The notes under the pieces are model-generated. The model saw only the letters and a list, made by a program, of their open reading frames with translations. It made no database searches and was not told the origin of the DNA. Of a stretch of DNA of 64,000 nt, positions 22,369 through 34,239 are shown in pieces (within the stretch, counting starts at the first letter, position 1; each line of letters starts with the position of its first letter). Both the position numbers and the translations under genes were made by a program. Origin of the DNA: Deinococcus indicus (GTDB lineage: Bacteria; Deinococcota; Deinococci; Deinococcales; Deinococcaceae); assembly GCF_002198095.1 (NCBI RefSeq), contig NZ_NHMK01000008.1:10001-74000 (forward strand). Reading direction: 5' to 3'.

Positions 22369-22677
22369 TCAGGCGGGTCCGGGCACGATCACGTCGTCCA
22401 CCTGCACCCCGTGGCGCAGCAGCAGCGTTTTCAGGCGTTGCGTGGCCGCGACCGCCAGCGCCTGATCCGCCGGCTGGAACACCAGCGTCAGGCGGGCGGC
22501 CGCGCCGGGCCGGGGTTCCTGCGCCTGCACCTGAAGGGGGCGGCGGAAGGTCGGGTCGCGCAGCAGGTCCCGCAGGATGCGGGTGAAGGTCAGTTCGTCC
22601 ACGCCGCCCAGCGTGAACGCGATGCCCAGCGGCGCGGGATCGCCGGTCGTTCCGGCGCCGGACAGCGGATCGGTCAT
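22369..22677 (-). CDS. Hypothetical protein, 102 residues
   Basis: A small soluble protein starting MTDPLSGAGTTGDPAPLG at the ATG 22675-22677. The middle (FTLGGVDELTFTRILRDLLR) and end (QRLKTLLLRHGVQVDDVIVPGPA) alternate helix- and strand-like segments. I recognise no motif. It diverges from the alpha/beta hydrolase gene with an 83-base gap, so the two may share a control region. Codon use is normal for the genome. Confidence 0.6.
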   Translation of the reverse strand: MTDPLSGAGTTGDPAPLGIAFTLGGVDELTFTRILRDLLRDPTFRRPLQVQAQEPRPGAAARLTLVFQPADQALAVAATQRLKTLLLRHGVQVDDVIVPGPA

Positions 22678-22747
22678 GCGCGGCAGCGTAGCGCACCCCC
22701 GGTCCGAACCGTGCCGCCCACCGCTGCGGGGTCCGGGCGGCGCCGAC

Positions 22748-22753
22748 TAGAAT
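22748..22753 (+). promoter_or_regulatory. -10 box TAGAAT, leaderless type
   Basis: Seven bases separate TAGAAT from the ATG at 22761. Overlap of this box with an earlier in-frame ATG at 22752 argues for the later start. Confidence 0.6.
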
Positions 22754-22760
22754 GCCCGGC

Positions 22761-23729
<969 letters not shown>

Positions 23730-23768
23730 GGCCCGCGCCCTTCTCAGATTCGCTCACGGACCGGCCCG

Positions 23769-23774
23769 TATACT
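23769..23774 (+). promoter_or_regulatory. -10 box TATACT of the nucleotidyltransferase gene
   Basis: TATACT lies 13 bases before the ATG at 23788, giving a very short leader with no ribosome binding site. A four-codon frame GTG-ATC-TCA-TGA fits in that leader and overlaps the start as ATGA. Confidence 0.5.
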
Positions 23775-23787
23775 CGCGTGTGATCTC

Positions 23788-24825
23788 ATGAAAGGTCTGA
23801 TTCTCGCCGCCGGGCGCGGCAGCCGCCTGCTTCCCATCAGCGCGACCCGCGCCAAGCACGCCGTTCCCGTGGCGGGCGTCCCGATCATCGCGCGGGCCGT
23901 GCAGTCCCTGCGGGACGCCGGTATCCACGACATCGGCATTGTGTGCAGTCCGTCCAGCGAGACGGACCTGCGCGACGCCACGCAGCACAGCGGCCACCTG
24001 ACCTTCATCCGGCAACGCGAGGCGCTCGGCACCGGGCACGCCGTCCTGAGCGCCCGCGCCTTCCTGGAACGGGAACCGACCCTGCTGTACCTCGGGGACA
24101 ACCTCTTCGAGGACCGCCTGACGCCCCTGATCGGCACGCTGCGCGACGCGGACGCCGTGGTCGGCGTCAAGCAGGTCCCGAACCCGCAGGCGTACGGCGT
24201 GGCCGTCGTGAAGAACGGCCGCCTGCTGCGCCTCGTGGAGAAACCCCGCAAACCCGAGAGCAACCTCGCGGCGTGCGGCGTGTTCAGCTTCCGCCCCGCG
24301 CTGCTGGAATACGTGCAGGACCTGCTGCCCAGCGACCGGGGCGAGATCGAGTTCCCGCAGGCCCTGGGCGCCCTGATGGCCGCCGGCGGACAGGTCCGCG
24401 CCGTGGAATTCACGGGCTTCTGGAGCGACGCCGGCGCGCCCGACGACCTGCTGAGCGCCAACCTGCACTTCCTGTCACACCTGCAACCCCGCATCGAGGG
24501 CCGCGTGGAACGCAGCGTCGTGAACGGCCCGGTCGTGATCGAGGCGGGCGCCGCCGTCGAGGACAGCGTCATCACCGGCCCCGTCTGGATCGGCCCGCAC
24601 GCCCTGGTGCGCGGCGCGACCATCGGACCGGGCGTCAGCATCGGCGCGCACGCCCGCGTGGACAGCGCCCGCGTTCACGCCACCCTGATCGACGACTTCG
24701 CGCGCATCCTGCACCCCACCCAGCCCATCGTCCGCAGCCTGATCGGCCGCCACGCCCTGGTCACCGCGCCCAGCGACACCGGCCTCCAGATGGTCATCGG
24801 GGACCGCAGCGTCATGCGCATGTGA
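23788..24825 (+). CDS. Sugar-1-phosphate nucleotidyltransferase with left-handed beta-helix tail
   Basis: A 345-residue enzyme of the long glucose-1-phosphate thymidylyltransferase group (StrD/archaeal type). The N-terminal domain (1-235) starts with the nucleotide-binding signature LILAAGRGSRLLP, then GTGHAVLSA, LLYLGDNLFED with the metal-binding Asp, and LVEKPRKP. From about 250 the chain shows hexapeptide-like repeats (VVIEAGAAVEDSVITGPVWIG, TIGPGVSIGAHARV) that form a left-handed beta-helix. It would activate a hexose-1-phosphate as dTDP- or UDP-sugar for surface polysaccharide. No other sugar genes are nearby, so the exact nucleotide is unknown. Confidence 0.85.
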   Translation: MKGLILAAGRGSRLLPISATRAKHAVPVAGVPIIARAVQSLRDAGIHDIGIVCSPSSETDLRDATQHSGHLTFIRQREALGTGHAVLSARAFLEREPTLLYLGDNLFEDRLTPLIGTLRDADAVVGVKQVPNPQAYGVAVVKNGRLLRLVEKPRKPESNLAACGVFSFRPALLEYVQDLLPSDRGEIEFPQALGALMAAGGQVRAVEFTGFWSDAGAPDDLLSANLHFLSHLQPRIEGRVERSVVNGPVVIEAGAAVEDSVITGPVWIGPHALVRGATIGPGVSIGAHARVDSARVHATLIDDFARILHPTQPIVRSLIGRHALVTAPSDTGLQMVIGDRSVMRM

Positions 24826-24828
24826 GGG

Positions 24829-24857
24829 TGGCTGATGGCCGATGGCACATGGCTGAT
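24829..24857 (+). repeat. Tandem GGCTGATGGC-type motif
   Basis: Three units of GGCTGATGG or close variants follow the stop of the nucleotidyltransferase gene. The same motif follows the gene ending at 50166, and related TTGATGG motifs follow yebC. Confidence 0.5.
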
Positions 24858-24956
24858 GGCGTGCGGAAGCCCCCGCAAACACCCCCGGTGGAGCCGCAGC
24901 AGCCGAGGCTCAACGCGCCTCCATGCGACACACACCCGCCCGCCCCACGCCCGGCC

Positions 24957-24962
24957 TACGCT
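24957..24962 (+). promoter_or_regulatory. -10 box TACGCT, leaderless type
   Basis: Seven bases before the ATG at 24970. Confidence 0.5.
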
Positions 24963-24969
24963 GACCGGT

Positions 24970-25158
24970 ATGACCCAACGCGACGGGCAGGACGGCGGGC
25001 AACGGGCAGACACCGCAGCTTCCGGCGGCGAGGTCCTGATCAGCGGACTGGACACCGGCCCACGCAGCCGGGACCGGGAGAACCTCTCCCCCACCAGCGC
25101 CCAGGCGCGCCTGCACCCCTGGCGACCTAACGAGGAACCCACCGACGAGGACGGCTGA
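24970..25158 (+). CDS. Small hypothetical protein, 62 residues
   Basis: A short hydrophilic, charged protein starting MTQRDGQDGGQRADTA and ending EEPTDEDG. It has no hydrophobic segment and no recognisable motif. The start is supported by TACGCT seven bases upstream, the arrangement seen for leaderless genes here. It lies alone between the nucleotidyltransferase gene and yebC. It could be a chance frame, but start context and coding-like composition favour a real gene. Confidence 0.5.
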   Translation: MTQRDGQDGGQRADTAASGGEVLISGLDTGPRSRDRENLSPTSAQARLHPWRPNEEPTDEDG

Positions 25159-25207
25159 ACCCACGACCAGCCCCGGTCCTCCCACCGGACCCCGCGCCCC
25201 GCTGCGC

Positions 25208-25213
25208 TAGAAT
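25208..25213 (+). promoter_or_regulatory. -10 box TAGAAT of yebC
   Basis: TAGAAT 68 bases before the yebC ATG, giving a normal leader with an AAGGAG binding site at 25268-25273. No strong -35 box is seen. Confidence 0.45.
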
Positions 25214-25281
25214 GCTCCCCGCACGCGCCCCCGCCCCCCAGGGACCCGGTGGGCGCAGTTTCACGTCAAGGAGTGTTCAAC

Positions 25282-26010
25282 ATGGCCGGTCACAGCAAAT
25301 GGTCGCAGATCAAGCGCAAGAAAGGCGCGAACGACAAGAAACGCAGCGCGATGTACTCCAAGCACATCCGCGCCATTCAGGCCGCCGTCCGCTCTGGCGG
25401 CAGCGGCGACCCCAGCGGCAACCTCAGCCTGAAAAACGCCATCGCCGCCGCCAAGAGCGACACGGTCCCGGTCGACAACATCGAGAACGCCATCAAACGC
25501 GCCGTCGGGGCCGGTGAAGGCGCCGCCGAATTCAAGGAAGTCACGTACGAAGGCTACGGGCCCGGCGGGACCGCCATCCTGATCGAGGCACTCACCGACA
25601 ACGTGAACCGCACCGTCGCCGACATCCGCGCCGTGTTCAACAAACGCGGCGGCAGCCTCGGCACCAGCGGCTCCGTGGCGTGGCAGTTCGAGAAGAAAGG
25701 CGTGATCCTGCTGACCGACACCAGCGAACAGGTGCAGGAAACCGCCATCGAACACGGTGCCGAGGACATCCAGGAATCCGAGGAAGGTCTGGCCATCAGC
25801 ACCGGCCCGAACGACCTGTACGCCGTGCAGGACGCCCTGATCGCCGCCGGATTCAGCATCGAGAACGCCCAGGTGGACATGGTCCCCAGCAACACCGTCG
25901 CCGTCGCCGGTGACGACGCCCGCAAACTGCTCGTCCTGATCGACGCCCTCGAAGAACTCGACGACGTGCAGAACGTCTACAGCAACGCCGACCTCCCCGA
26001 CGAGGAATAA
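25282..26010 (+). CDS. yebC: YebC/PmpR-family translational regulator
   Basis: A 242-residue protein of the YebC family, long annotated as transcription factors and now linked to ribosome function at proline-rich or difficult sequences. The N-terminal signature [21 protein letters not shown] is exact. The rest ([42 protein letters not shown] at the end) is typical. The start has AAGGAG nine bases upstream. An upstream in-frame start adding 11 residues is rejected because the family begins at MAGHSKW. It is separated from the convergent amidohydrolase gene by a hairpin. Confidence 0.95.
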   Translation: MAGHSKWSQIKRKKGANDKKRSAMYSKHIRAIQAAVRSGGSGDPSGNLSLKNAIAAAKSDTVPVDNIENAIKRAVGAGEGAAEFKEVTYEGYGPGGTAILIEALTDNVNRTVADIRAVFNKRGGSLGTSGSVAWQFEKKGVILLTDTSEQVQETAIEHGAEDIQESEEGLAISTGPNDLYAVQDALIAAGFSIENAQVDMVPSNTVAVAGDDARKLLVLIDALEELDDVQNVYSNADLPDEE

Positions 26011-26029
26011 AGGTCGATAGTTGAAGGGT

Positions 26030-26065
26030 GATGGTTGATGGAGGACACACCCTCTATCAACCATC
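26030..26065. terminator. Bidirectional hairpin between yebC and the amidohydrolase gene
   Basis: GATGGTTGATGGAGG (26030-26044) pairs with CCTCTATCAACCATC (26051-26065), 15 positions with one G-T pair, around a six-base loop. Outside it the TTGATGG motif continues on both sides, so a longer imperfect stem can form. Suits two convergent genes. Confidence 0.75.
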
Positions 26066-26084
26066 AACTGTTGACCATCAACTC

Positions 26085-27584
26085 TTACAGCACCAGGGCC
26101 TGGGCGTTGCCGCCGAGGCGGTCCCAGAGGGTGAAGGCGGCGCGGGCGCCGGGGCGGATGATGCCCTCGTCGTCCCAGCCGGCGGCGAGGGCGGGGCCGC
26201 GCGTGTGGGCGTGCAGGACGTCGAGTTCGGTCAGGGCCTGTTCGGGTGCGAGGCGCGCTCCGCTGTCGTCCACGCGGGTGATGGCGGCGGCGAAGTTCGC
26301 GCGGTACTCGGGCGGGGCGACCGGGGCGTCGCTGCCGAACGCGAGGACCGCCCCGGCGTCCTTCAGGGACCGGAAGGCGTAACTGAGGCCCTCCAGGTGC
26401 GGCATGAGGTCGCGGATCATGGGGCCGTCCGCCTGGAGGTGGATGGGCTGCACGCTGGCGGTCAGGCCCCGGAAGCGCGGGACGTCCTCGGGGCGCAGGT
26501 GCTGGGCGTGCTCGACGCGCAGGCGGATGCCGCGCGCCCCGGCGTGGGGGCGCAGGCGGTCGTAGGCGTTCAGGACCTCGGTGTTCGCGCGGTCCCCGAT
26601 GGCGTGCGTGACCGGGGTCAGGCCCAGTTCGATGGCCTCGCGGCCCAGGTCCGCGATCAGGTCCGGCGGGTCCAGCGGCATGCCGGTGCCGGAGCCGTCC
26701 GCGAAGCCGGGCGCGTGGAGCCACGCGGTGCGGCTGCCGAGCGCGCCGTCCGCGAAGAACTTCACCCCGCCCCACTGGAACAGGCCGCCGGGCGTGCGGG
26801 CCAGTCCCAGCGCGCGGGCGTGCCCGAGGCGGTCGTGCGGCAGGCACGCCCACACCCGCAGCGGCAACTCGCCGCGCTGCGCCAGCGTCTGGAGGGCGCG
26901 GGGCGCCTCGACCGGCTCGAAGGCCATGGTGTGCGCGCTCACGTACCCGCGCGCGGCCAGATCGTCCGCCCCGGCGCGGGCCGCCGCGAGGTACTGCGCC
27001 TCGGTCGGGACCGGAATGGCCCGCGCAACCAGATCCGAGGCGTGCTCCAGCAGGCACCCCAGGGGCCGCACGATCCGCCCGCCCTCCGGGTCCGGCGTGC
27101 CGTCGTGAATGCCCGCCAGTCGCAGGGCGGCGCTGTTTGCCCAGCTCAGGTGCAGGTCCCGCGAGTACAGCAGCACCGGATGGTGCGGGCTGACCTCGTC
27201 CAGCAGCGCCGCCGACGGGTACCCACTCAGACCCAGTTCCGACAACAGGAAACCCCCGCCGCGAATCCAGGTGCCGGGCGGCGTGTTCATCACGCGCTGC
27301 GCCACGCGCGCCTGCACCTCCGCGACACTGCGCGCCCCGTGCAGCGGCACCTCGGACAGCGAGAACCCGTGGGTGACGAGGTGGATGTGCGCCTCCGCCA
27401 GCCCCGGCGTCAGCAGCAGGTCCCGGTGATCGAGCACCTGCGCGCGCGGCGCCAGCGCCCCCACCTCCTCGCGCGACCCGGCCGCCAGGACGCGCCCACC
27501 ACCCACCAGCACCGCCTGCGCCTCCGGCCGGGCGTCGTCGAGGGTCAGGGTCAGGGCGTGAATCACGGTCAGCGGCTGCGTCAT
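26085..27584 (-). CDS. Amidohydrolase, YtcJ-like (amidohydrolase 3 family)
   Basis: A 499-residue metal-dependent hydrolase of the YtcJ/exoenzyme regulatory protein AepA group. It starts at [16 protein letters not shown] (ATG 27582-27584), and a beta-sandwich frames the TIM barrel. Metal-site motifs are AEAHIHL near 78-84, [18 protein letters not shown] with the likely bridging Lys, THAIGDRA, the EHAQHL segment and [10 protein letters not shown] near the end. The frame is open further upstream but shows nothing conserved. Members hydrolyse amide or N-formyl bonds of unknown physiological substrates. It is convergent with yebC. Confidence 0.88.
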   Translation of the reverse strand: MTQPLTVIHALTLTLDDARPEAQAVLVGGGRVLAAGSREEVGALAPRAQVLDHRDLLLTPGLAEAHIHLVTHGFSLSEVPLHGARSVAEVQARVAQRVMNTPPGTWIRGGGFLLSELGLSGYPSAALLDEVSPHHPVLLYSRDLHLSWANSAALRLAGIHDGTPDPEGGRIVRPLGCLLEHASDLVARAIPVPTEAQYLAAARAGADDLAARGYVSAHTMAFEPVEAPRALQTLAQRGELPLRVWACLPHDRLGHARALGLARTPGGLFQWGGVKFFADGALGSRTAWLHAPGFADGSGTGMPLDPPDLIADLGREAIELGLTPVTHAIGDRANTEVLNAYDRLRPHAGARGIRLRVEHAQHLRPEDVPRFRGLTASVQPIHLQADGPMIRDLMPHLEGLSYAFRSLKDAGAVLAFGSDAPVAPPEYRANFAAAITRVDDSGARLAPEQALTELDVLHAHTRGPALAAGWDDEGIIRPGARAAFTLWDRLGGNAQALVL

Positions 27585-27723
27585 GCCCGACAGCCTACGG
27601 CACCGGCCCCCGCACCCGCCCCGCACGCCCGGAACGCCGCGCCCGCGCGTCCATCCAGTCAAAACACCCACCTGCCGGGTGTAACGCGCCCCGCCTGCGC
27701 CCCCAGGTGGCCCGCCGTCCTGT

Positions 27724-27729
27724 TAAACT
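27724..27729 (+). promoter_or_regulatory. -10 box TAAACT, leaderless type
   Basis: Seven bases before the ATG at 27737. Confidence 0.6.
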
Positions 27730-27736
27730 GAGCGGC

Positions 27737-28771
27737 ATGCCCCGCATCCTCGTGGTGGACGACGACTCTGCCATCCTCAAACTCGTCAGCGTGATCCTCT
27801 CCCGCGCCGGGCACGAGGTGCGCACCAGCACCCATCCCGTCGAAGCCCTCGACCTGCTGAAAGTGTTCACGCCGGACCTCGTCATCAGCGACGTGGTCAT
27901 GCCGTACATGACCGGCCTGGAATTCCTGGAGAAACTCCGCGCGCACGAGCAGCTGTCCGCCATTCCCTTCATGCTGCTCTCCAGCCACGCCGAACGCGGC
28001 GACGTGCGGCGCGGCATGAACCTCGGCGCAGACGACTACCTGCCCAAACCCTTCACGCCGCAGGACCTGACCACCGCCATCGACGCCCGGCTGCGCCGCG
28101 CCGGCCTGACCCTCCAGGGCGAAAGCGGCATGCAGGCCAAAGGCCTGGGCACCGCGCAGGTCGTGTGGAAAGGCAGCGCCGTGTCCTGGGTCAGCCGCAA
28201 GGCCCTCGAACTGTTCTTCTACCTGCTGGAACACAAGGAAGTCACCAGCTGGGAAGCCGCCGAAGCCCTCTGGCCCGAGAAGGACGAGGCGCGCGCCAGC
28301 AGCCTGTTCCACACCACCCTGCACCGCCTGCGCCGCAGCCTGAGCAACGAAGCGGTCGTCAGCGCCAACCGCCGCTACGCCCTGGCCAGCGACCTGAACC
28401 CCGAATACGACGTGCAACGCTTCGAACTGCTCGCCGCGCAGGCCGAACAGGGCAGCCTGGGCCTCGAGGAACTCCGCGAACTCGTCACGCAGTACGGCCA
28501 CTACCTCCCCGGCACCGACAGCCCCTGGGCCGACGACGTCCGCGCCCGCCTGGAACAGAAGCAACTCAGCCTGCTCGGCGTCGCCGCCCGCGCCGCCACC
28601 GAAGCCGGCCGAGACCGCGACGCCGCGCAATTCCACCAGCGCGCCCTGGCCATCGACCCCATGAGCGAACCCGACTGGCAGGGCCTCGCCCGCGCCCTCG
28701 ACACCATCGGCGACCCCCGCGCCCGCCTCGCCGCGCAACGCGAAGCGTGGTGGGCCGTCGACCTCGACTGA
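27737..28771 (+). CDS. Response regulator with SARP-type (BTAD) output domain
   Basis: A 344-residue orphan regulator. Residues 1-120 are a receiver domain with acidic D8-D10, phospho-acceptor D52 in LVISDVVMP and the conserved Lys in DDYLPKPF. From about 145 there is a winged-helix region (SRKALELFFYLLEHKEVTSWEAAEALWPE) followed by alpha-helical repeats as in bacterial transcriptional activation domains (ALAIDPMSEPDWQGLARALD). This arrangement is the response-regulator version of SARP activators. The start follows TAAACT by seven bases. No kinase gene is adjacent. Targets unknown. A hairpin ends the gene. Confidence 0.88.
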   Translation: MPRILVVDDDSAILKLVSVILSRAGHEVRTSTHPVEALDLLKVFTPDLVISDVVMPYMTGLEFLEKLRAHEQLSAIPFMLLSSHAERGDVRRGMNLGADDYLPKPFTPQDLTTAIDARLRRAGLTLQGESGMQAKGLGTAQVVWKGSAVSWVSRKALELFFYLLEHKEVTSWEAAEALWPEKDEARASSLFHTTLHRLRRSLSNEAVVSANRRYALASDLNPEYDVQRFELLAAQAEQGSLGLEELRELVTQYGHYLPGTDSPWADDVRARLEQKQLSLLGVAARAATEAGRDRDAAQFHQRALAIDPMSEPDWQGLARALDTIGDPRARLAAQREAWWAVDLD

Positions 28772-28787
28772 AACACCCCCCAGAGAA

Positions 28788-28816
28788 CAGGCCCGGCCGC
28801 CCACGCGCCGGGCCTG
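28788..28816 (+). terminator. Terminator after the SARP-type regulator
   Basis: CAGGCCCGGC (28788-28797) pairs with GCCGGGCCTG (28807-28816), followed by CCTCATTTGC. Confidence 0.7.
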
Positions 28817-28875
28817 CCTCATTTGCACCGCGCCACCCCTGGACCACCCGGTACGCTAGGTGAACCGGAGGTCAC

Positions 28876-30741
28876 ATGTTCGATACCAGAGAGCCAAAGA
28901 CCGGCCCAGGCCCATCACCCAAGCCCAAAACCCCCACTCCCACCACACCACCCCGCCCGCTCAAAGCCAACCAGCAACGCTGGGAACGCACGTTCCGGGG
29001 CGCGGCCAAAGGCGTCACCTTCCAGCTGCGCATCATCCGCCGACCCGACGGCCACCTCACCGCCCGCTATCAGGCCACCCCCGGCAAAGGCAGCGGCTGG
29101 CACCTTGAAGGACAACTCCGCGACGACAACACCTTCACCCTGAAAGGCACCGAGAACAACGCCGAATTTCAGGGAAAAATCAGCCCCGACGGAAAAACTG
29201 TGACCAGCAGTTTCAAGAACCAGACTTTATCTGGATCATTTCAAGCTCCAAGTCTGACCCTTTCAGCTATTCCAGTTTCACTTCCTCCGACGCGCATTCT
29301 TATAACGGGTGCGACTCAGACACCTTCCGTTGAAAATGCAAAAAACGCTGCCCACACGGCACGCATAGAGAGATCCGAGGTCTCCCAAAGTGTAATTAGT
29401 GCCCTTAATTCTTCAACTTACACACCAAAAACGATGGTCAAGAAGGATAGGCATGAGGTATTTTTTAATATTGTTAAATCATTCCGGAGCTTAGGAGTTC
29501 CACATCCCGAGCTTATTGCTGCGCAGTGGGCCACCGAGTCTAGCTGGGGAAAATCACATTCAGGAAAAAATAATGTATTTGGGATCAAGGAATTTGACCC
29601 AACCAAGCCCAGAACATTCGCCCCAACGAAGGAGTGGGATCCGAATCTCCAGAAATTAGTTGAGAAAGCCGAGCCTTTTGCCGACTATAAGGACTACGCA
29701 GACGCATTTATAGCTCGCGCAAATTTCACAATTGACAATCCGCGATATGCCAAAGCGGGATATTTTGAGGCCAAAAATTTGAAAGAGGCCGCTTATGCTA
29801 TCGACAGAGCTGGATATGCCAATACAGGCGATCCCGGATCATATGCAGAAAGCCTAATTTCAATTATGGTAGGGTGCGGAATTGACGTCGAGAAGACTGC
29901 GACTATCGCCGTGGCCCCTCCCCAACCACAATTATCAGCTGAAGGCAATAGAGTCGCACAGTCCTCAGTGTCTCCAGATCAGCTGGATAGACTCATTAAT
30001 CTCAAGTCGTATAAAAAAATTTATACTATAAAGGAAATAAACTTAGCCCGCTCACTGATATCCAAGATACAAGATGATAAGCTTAAAGGCGACTTGTTTG
30101 AAATACTCCAAACTAAAGTACCCTATCGTAATCAAAGGAACAATCAATCTATCGGTCTACAATCAGACCGCTGGACATATAAAGGCCGAGATGGGAAAAC
30201 TCATTGGGCAGTGTATACCGGCAAGCCTATCGGCGACATAATGTGCAATTTGACCTCCCTAGCAATGGTTCTGGAAACGCTGGGGATCGAGAATCCCTCC
30301 AGTGGCCAATATGAAGACTTTTTAGAGAATGTAAGACGCAAAAATAGCTTGTCACCCAGAACAACTGAAGGTGGATGGGCAGGCGTCGCACGCCAACTTA
30401 GAGCAAGGAAGACAATGCACAAAGAAAAATTCAGAGGAGATTATACTGAGTGGAAAGAGGAAATTCTGCCGTACATAAGAAATGGCAATGGGGTTATGAT
30501 GAGCCTGAACGGCCATATAGTCAGATTGCAATCCGTCGCAGAACACGGAATCACCGTAGACGACCCCTACGGAAGATTACCCAGTCTTTTAAATTATAGC
30601 CCTAACAATGTAACAGGAAGCTATAAAGGAAATTTAAATGGCAAAACCAAGGAAACGGGAGTCGGCGAAGACACGATTTTTCCATGGATTCAGGTCAGTA
30701 AGTTTACTTTTCACTGGATTGCCGCATTTGAGAGGAGTTGA
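28876..30741 (+). CDS. Toxin-like modular protein: glucosaminidase plus C39-like cysteine peptidase
   Basis: A 621-residue modular protein without signal peptide. Residues 1-30 are a Pro/Thr/Lys-rich tail. Residues 33-125 form a beta-rich domain of tandem strand patterns (ERTFRGAAKGVTFQL, WHLEGQLRDDNTFTLKG, FQGKISPDGKTV). Residues about 193-337 match FlgJ-type glucosaminidases, with the likely catalytic Glu221 in AAQWATESSWGKSHSGKNN. Residues about 420-620 look like a C39_2-type papain-fold peptidase, with Cys457 in IMCNLTSLAMVL, His547 in NGHIVRL and Asp562 or 563 in VDDPYG. Both enzymes would attack peptidoglycan. GC content drops sharply from about base 29160 (residue 95), so most of the protein is foreign. 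The start has CGGAGG at 28866-28871. It is followed at once by a possible immunity gene. Confidence 0.78.
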   Translation: MFDTREPKTGPGPSPKPKTPTPTTPPRPLKANQQRWERTFRGAAKGVTFQLRIIRRPDGHLTARYQATPGKGSGWHLEGQLRDDNTFTLKGTENNAEFQGKISPDGKTVTSSFKNQTLSGSFQAPSLTLSAIPVSLPPTRILITGATQTPSVENAKNAAHTARIERSEVSQSVISALNSSTYTPKTMVKKDRHEVFFNIVKSFRSLGVPHPELIAAQWATESSWGKSHSGKNNVFGIKEFDPTKPRTFAPTKEWDPNLQKLVEKAEPFADYKDYADAFIARANFTIDNPRYAKAGYFEAKNLKEAAYAIDRAGYANTGDPGSYAESLISIMVGCGIDVEKTATIAVAPPQPQLSAEGNRVAQSSVSPDQLDRLINLKSYKKIYTIKEINLARSLISKIQDDKLKGDLFEILQTKVPYRNQRNNQSIGLQSDRWTYKGRDGKTHWAVYTGKPIGDIMCNLTSLAMVLETLGIENPSSGQYEDFLENVRRKNSLSPRTTEGGWAGVARQLRARKTMHKEKFRGDYTEWKEEILPYIRNGNGVMMSLNGHIVRLQSVAEHGITVDDPYGRLPSLLNYSPNNVTGSYKGNLNGKTKETGVGEDTIFPWIQVSKFTFHWIAAFERS

Positions 30742-31010
30742 ATGAAAATACTTACCATTAGCCTTGCCGTCCTATCCTATTTTTCATTTGCCACCTCAGT
30801 CGGCATAGACTCCGCATGGCAAAATCTACCAATAAGCGCGTTACCCGCTCTTAAATATGATCCTGAAGTAAAAAAACTGCAATCTTTAACATTATCAGCA
30901 AGAAAAAAATTTTTGATGAGCGAAAGCAACATGGTAGATCGCAAAAACCAGTACGCAATTCTTAGCTTAGATGAGGGTGGTTACCTAGAATTAACCGTCT
31001 GGAACGGGAA
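29160..31010. other. AT-rich horizontally acquired segment
   Basis: About 1.85 kb with far higher AT content than everything around it and with codons such as ATA, TTA, AAA and AGA that are rare elsewhere in the window. Both edges lie inside coding sequences that stay in frame. No insertion sequence, integrase, tRNA or direct repeat is seen at the edges. Confidence 0.85.
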
Positions 31011-31371
31011 GGGCGGAACTGGTGCGGTGGGGTTGAACCGCTACCGTGGAGATGAGGATGCGCAGGCGTTGTATCTGTTCGATTCTGCGTTCAAGTTGCG
31101 GAACGTCACGGGTGTGCTGCGGGTCGCTCCGGCGGAGGCAGCAGCGTTCTACAAAAAGATCACGGGCGTCAGCCCGAAAGGGCCAGTACGGACGGCAGTG
31201 AACCTGCCGAGGTTCGGAACGAGCATCGTCATCTCGCTGAAACCGGATGATGAGCGACTGCTAGCGAAGTGCACGGTGGTGGCGAACAACGATTACACCT
31301 GTGGGGACCGGCTGGACGTGCTGAAGCTGGTGTGGACGGGGTCCGGGTTCCGGCGGGTGCCGCTGCGGTAA
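30742..31371 (+). CDS. Secreted protein, candidate immunity partner; half foreign, half native composition
   Basis: A 209-residue protein whose ATG directly follows the TGA of the toxin-like gene, with GAGGAG a few bases upstream inside that gene, so the two are translationally coupled. Residues 1-20 form a signal peptide (MKILTISLAVLSYFSFATS), placing it outside the inner membrane, where a cell-wall enzyme would act. Residues 1-91 are in AT-rich DNA; from about residue 92 (base 31012) the composition returns to genome normal. Two cysteines in KCTVVANNDYTCGD could pair. I recognise no family. The immunity role is inferred from position and location only. Confidence 0.65.
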   Translation: MKILTISLAVLSYFSFATSVGIDSAWQNLPISALPALKYDPEVKKLQSLTLSARKKFLMSESNMVDRKNQYAILSLDEGGYLELTVWNGKGGTGAVGLNRYRGDEDAQALYLFDSAFKLRNVTGVLRVAPAEAAAFYKKITGVSPKGPVRTAVNLPRFGTSIVISLKPDDERLLAKCTVVANNDYTCGDRLDVLKLVWTGSGFRRVPLR

Positions 31372-31457
31372 GGCGCCTGTGCCGTTGGGGGGTGTGCTGG
31401 CCGGCAGGAGCTTCTCTGTCCTGGGGCGTGTGGCGTGGCTCTCCGGGGTGGGCGCGC

Positions 31458-31463
31458 TAGACT
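31458..31463 (+). promoter_or_regulatory. -10 box TAGACT of alaS, leaderless type
   Basis: Seven bases before the ATG at 31471. Confidence 0.65.
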
Positions 31464-31470
31464 TTGCGGT

Positions 31471-34146
<2,676 letters not shown>

Positions 34147-34227
34147 ACCTGTCCGTATGATCGGGTGGGGGCGTCCTGGGCTGACCGGGGCGCCCCCGCC
34201 TCCGTGCGGTCCGGGGGCGGGGCGCGC

Positions 34228-34233
34228 TACCCT
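34228..34233 (+). promoter_or_regulatory. -10 box TACCCT, leaderless type
   Basis: Six bases before the ATG at 34240. Confidence 0.5.
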
Positions 34234-34239
34234 CGCCTC

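Noticed and set aside
29160..31010. AT-rich block considered as a prophage or insertion-sequence remnant
   Set aside because: No integrase, transposase, terminal repeats or target duplication are visible, and both edges run in frame through coding sequence, which fits recombination inside genes better.
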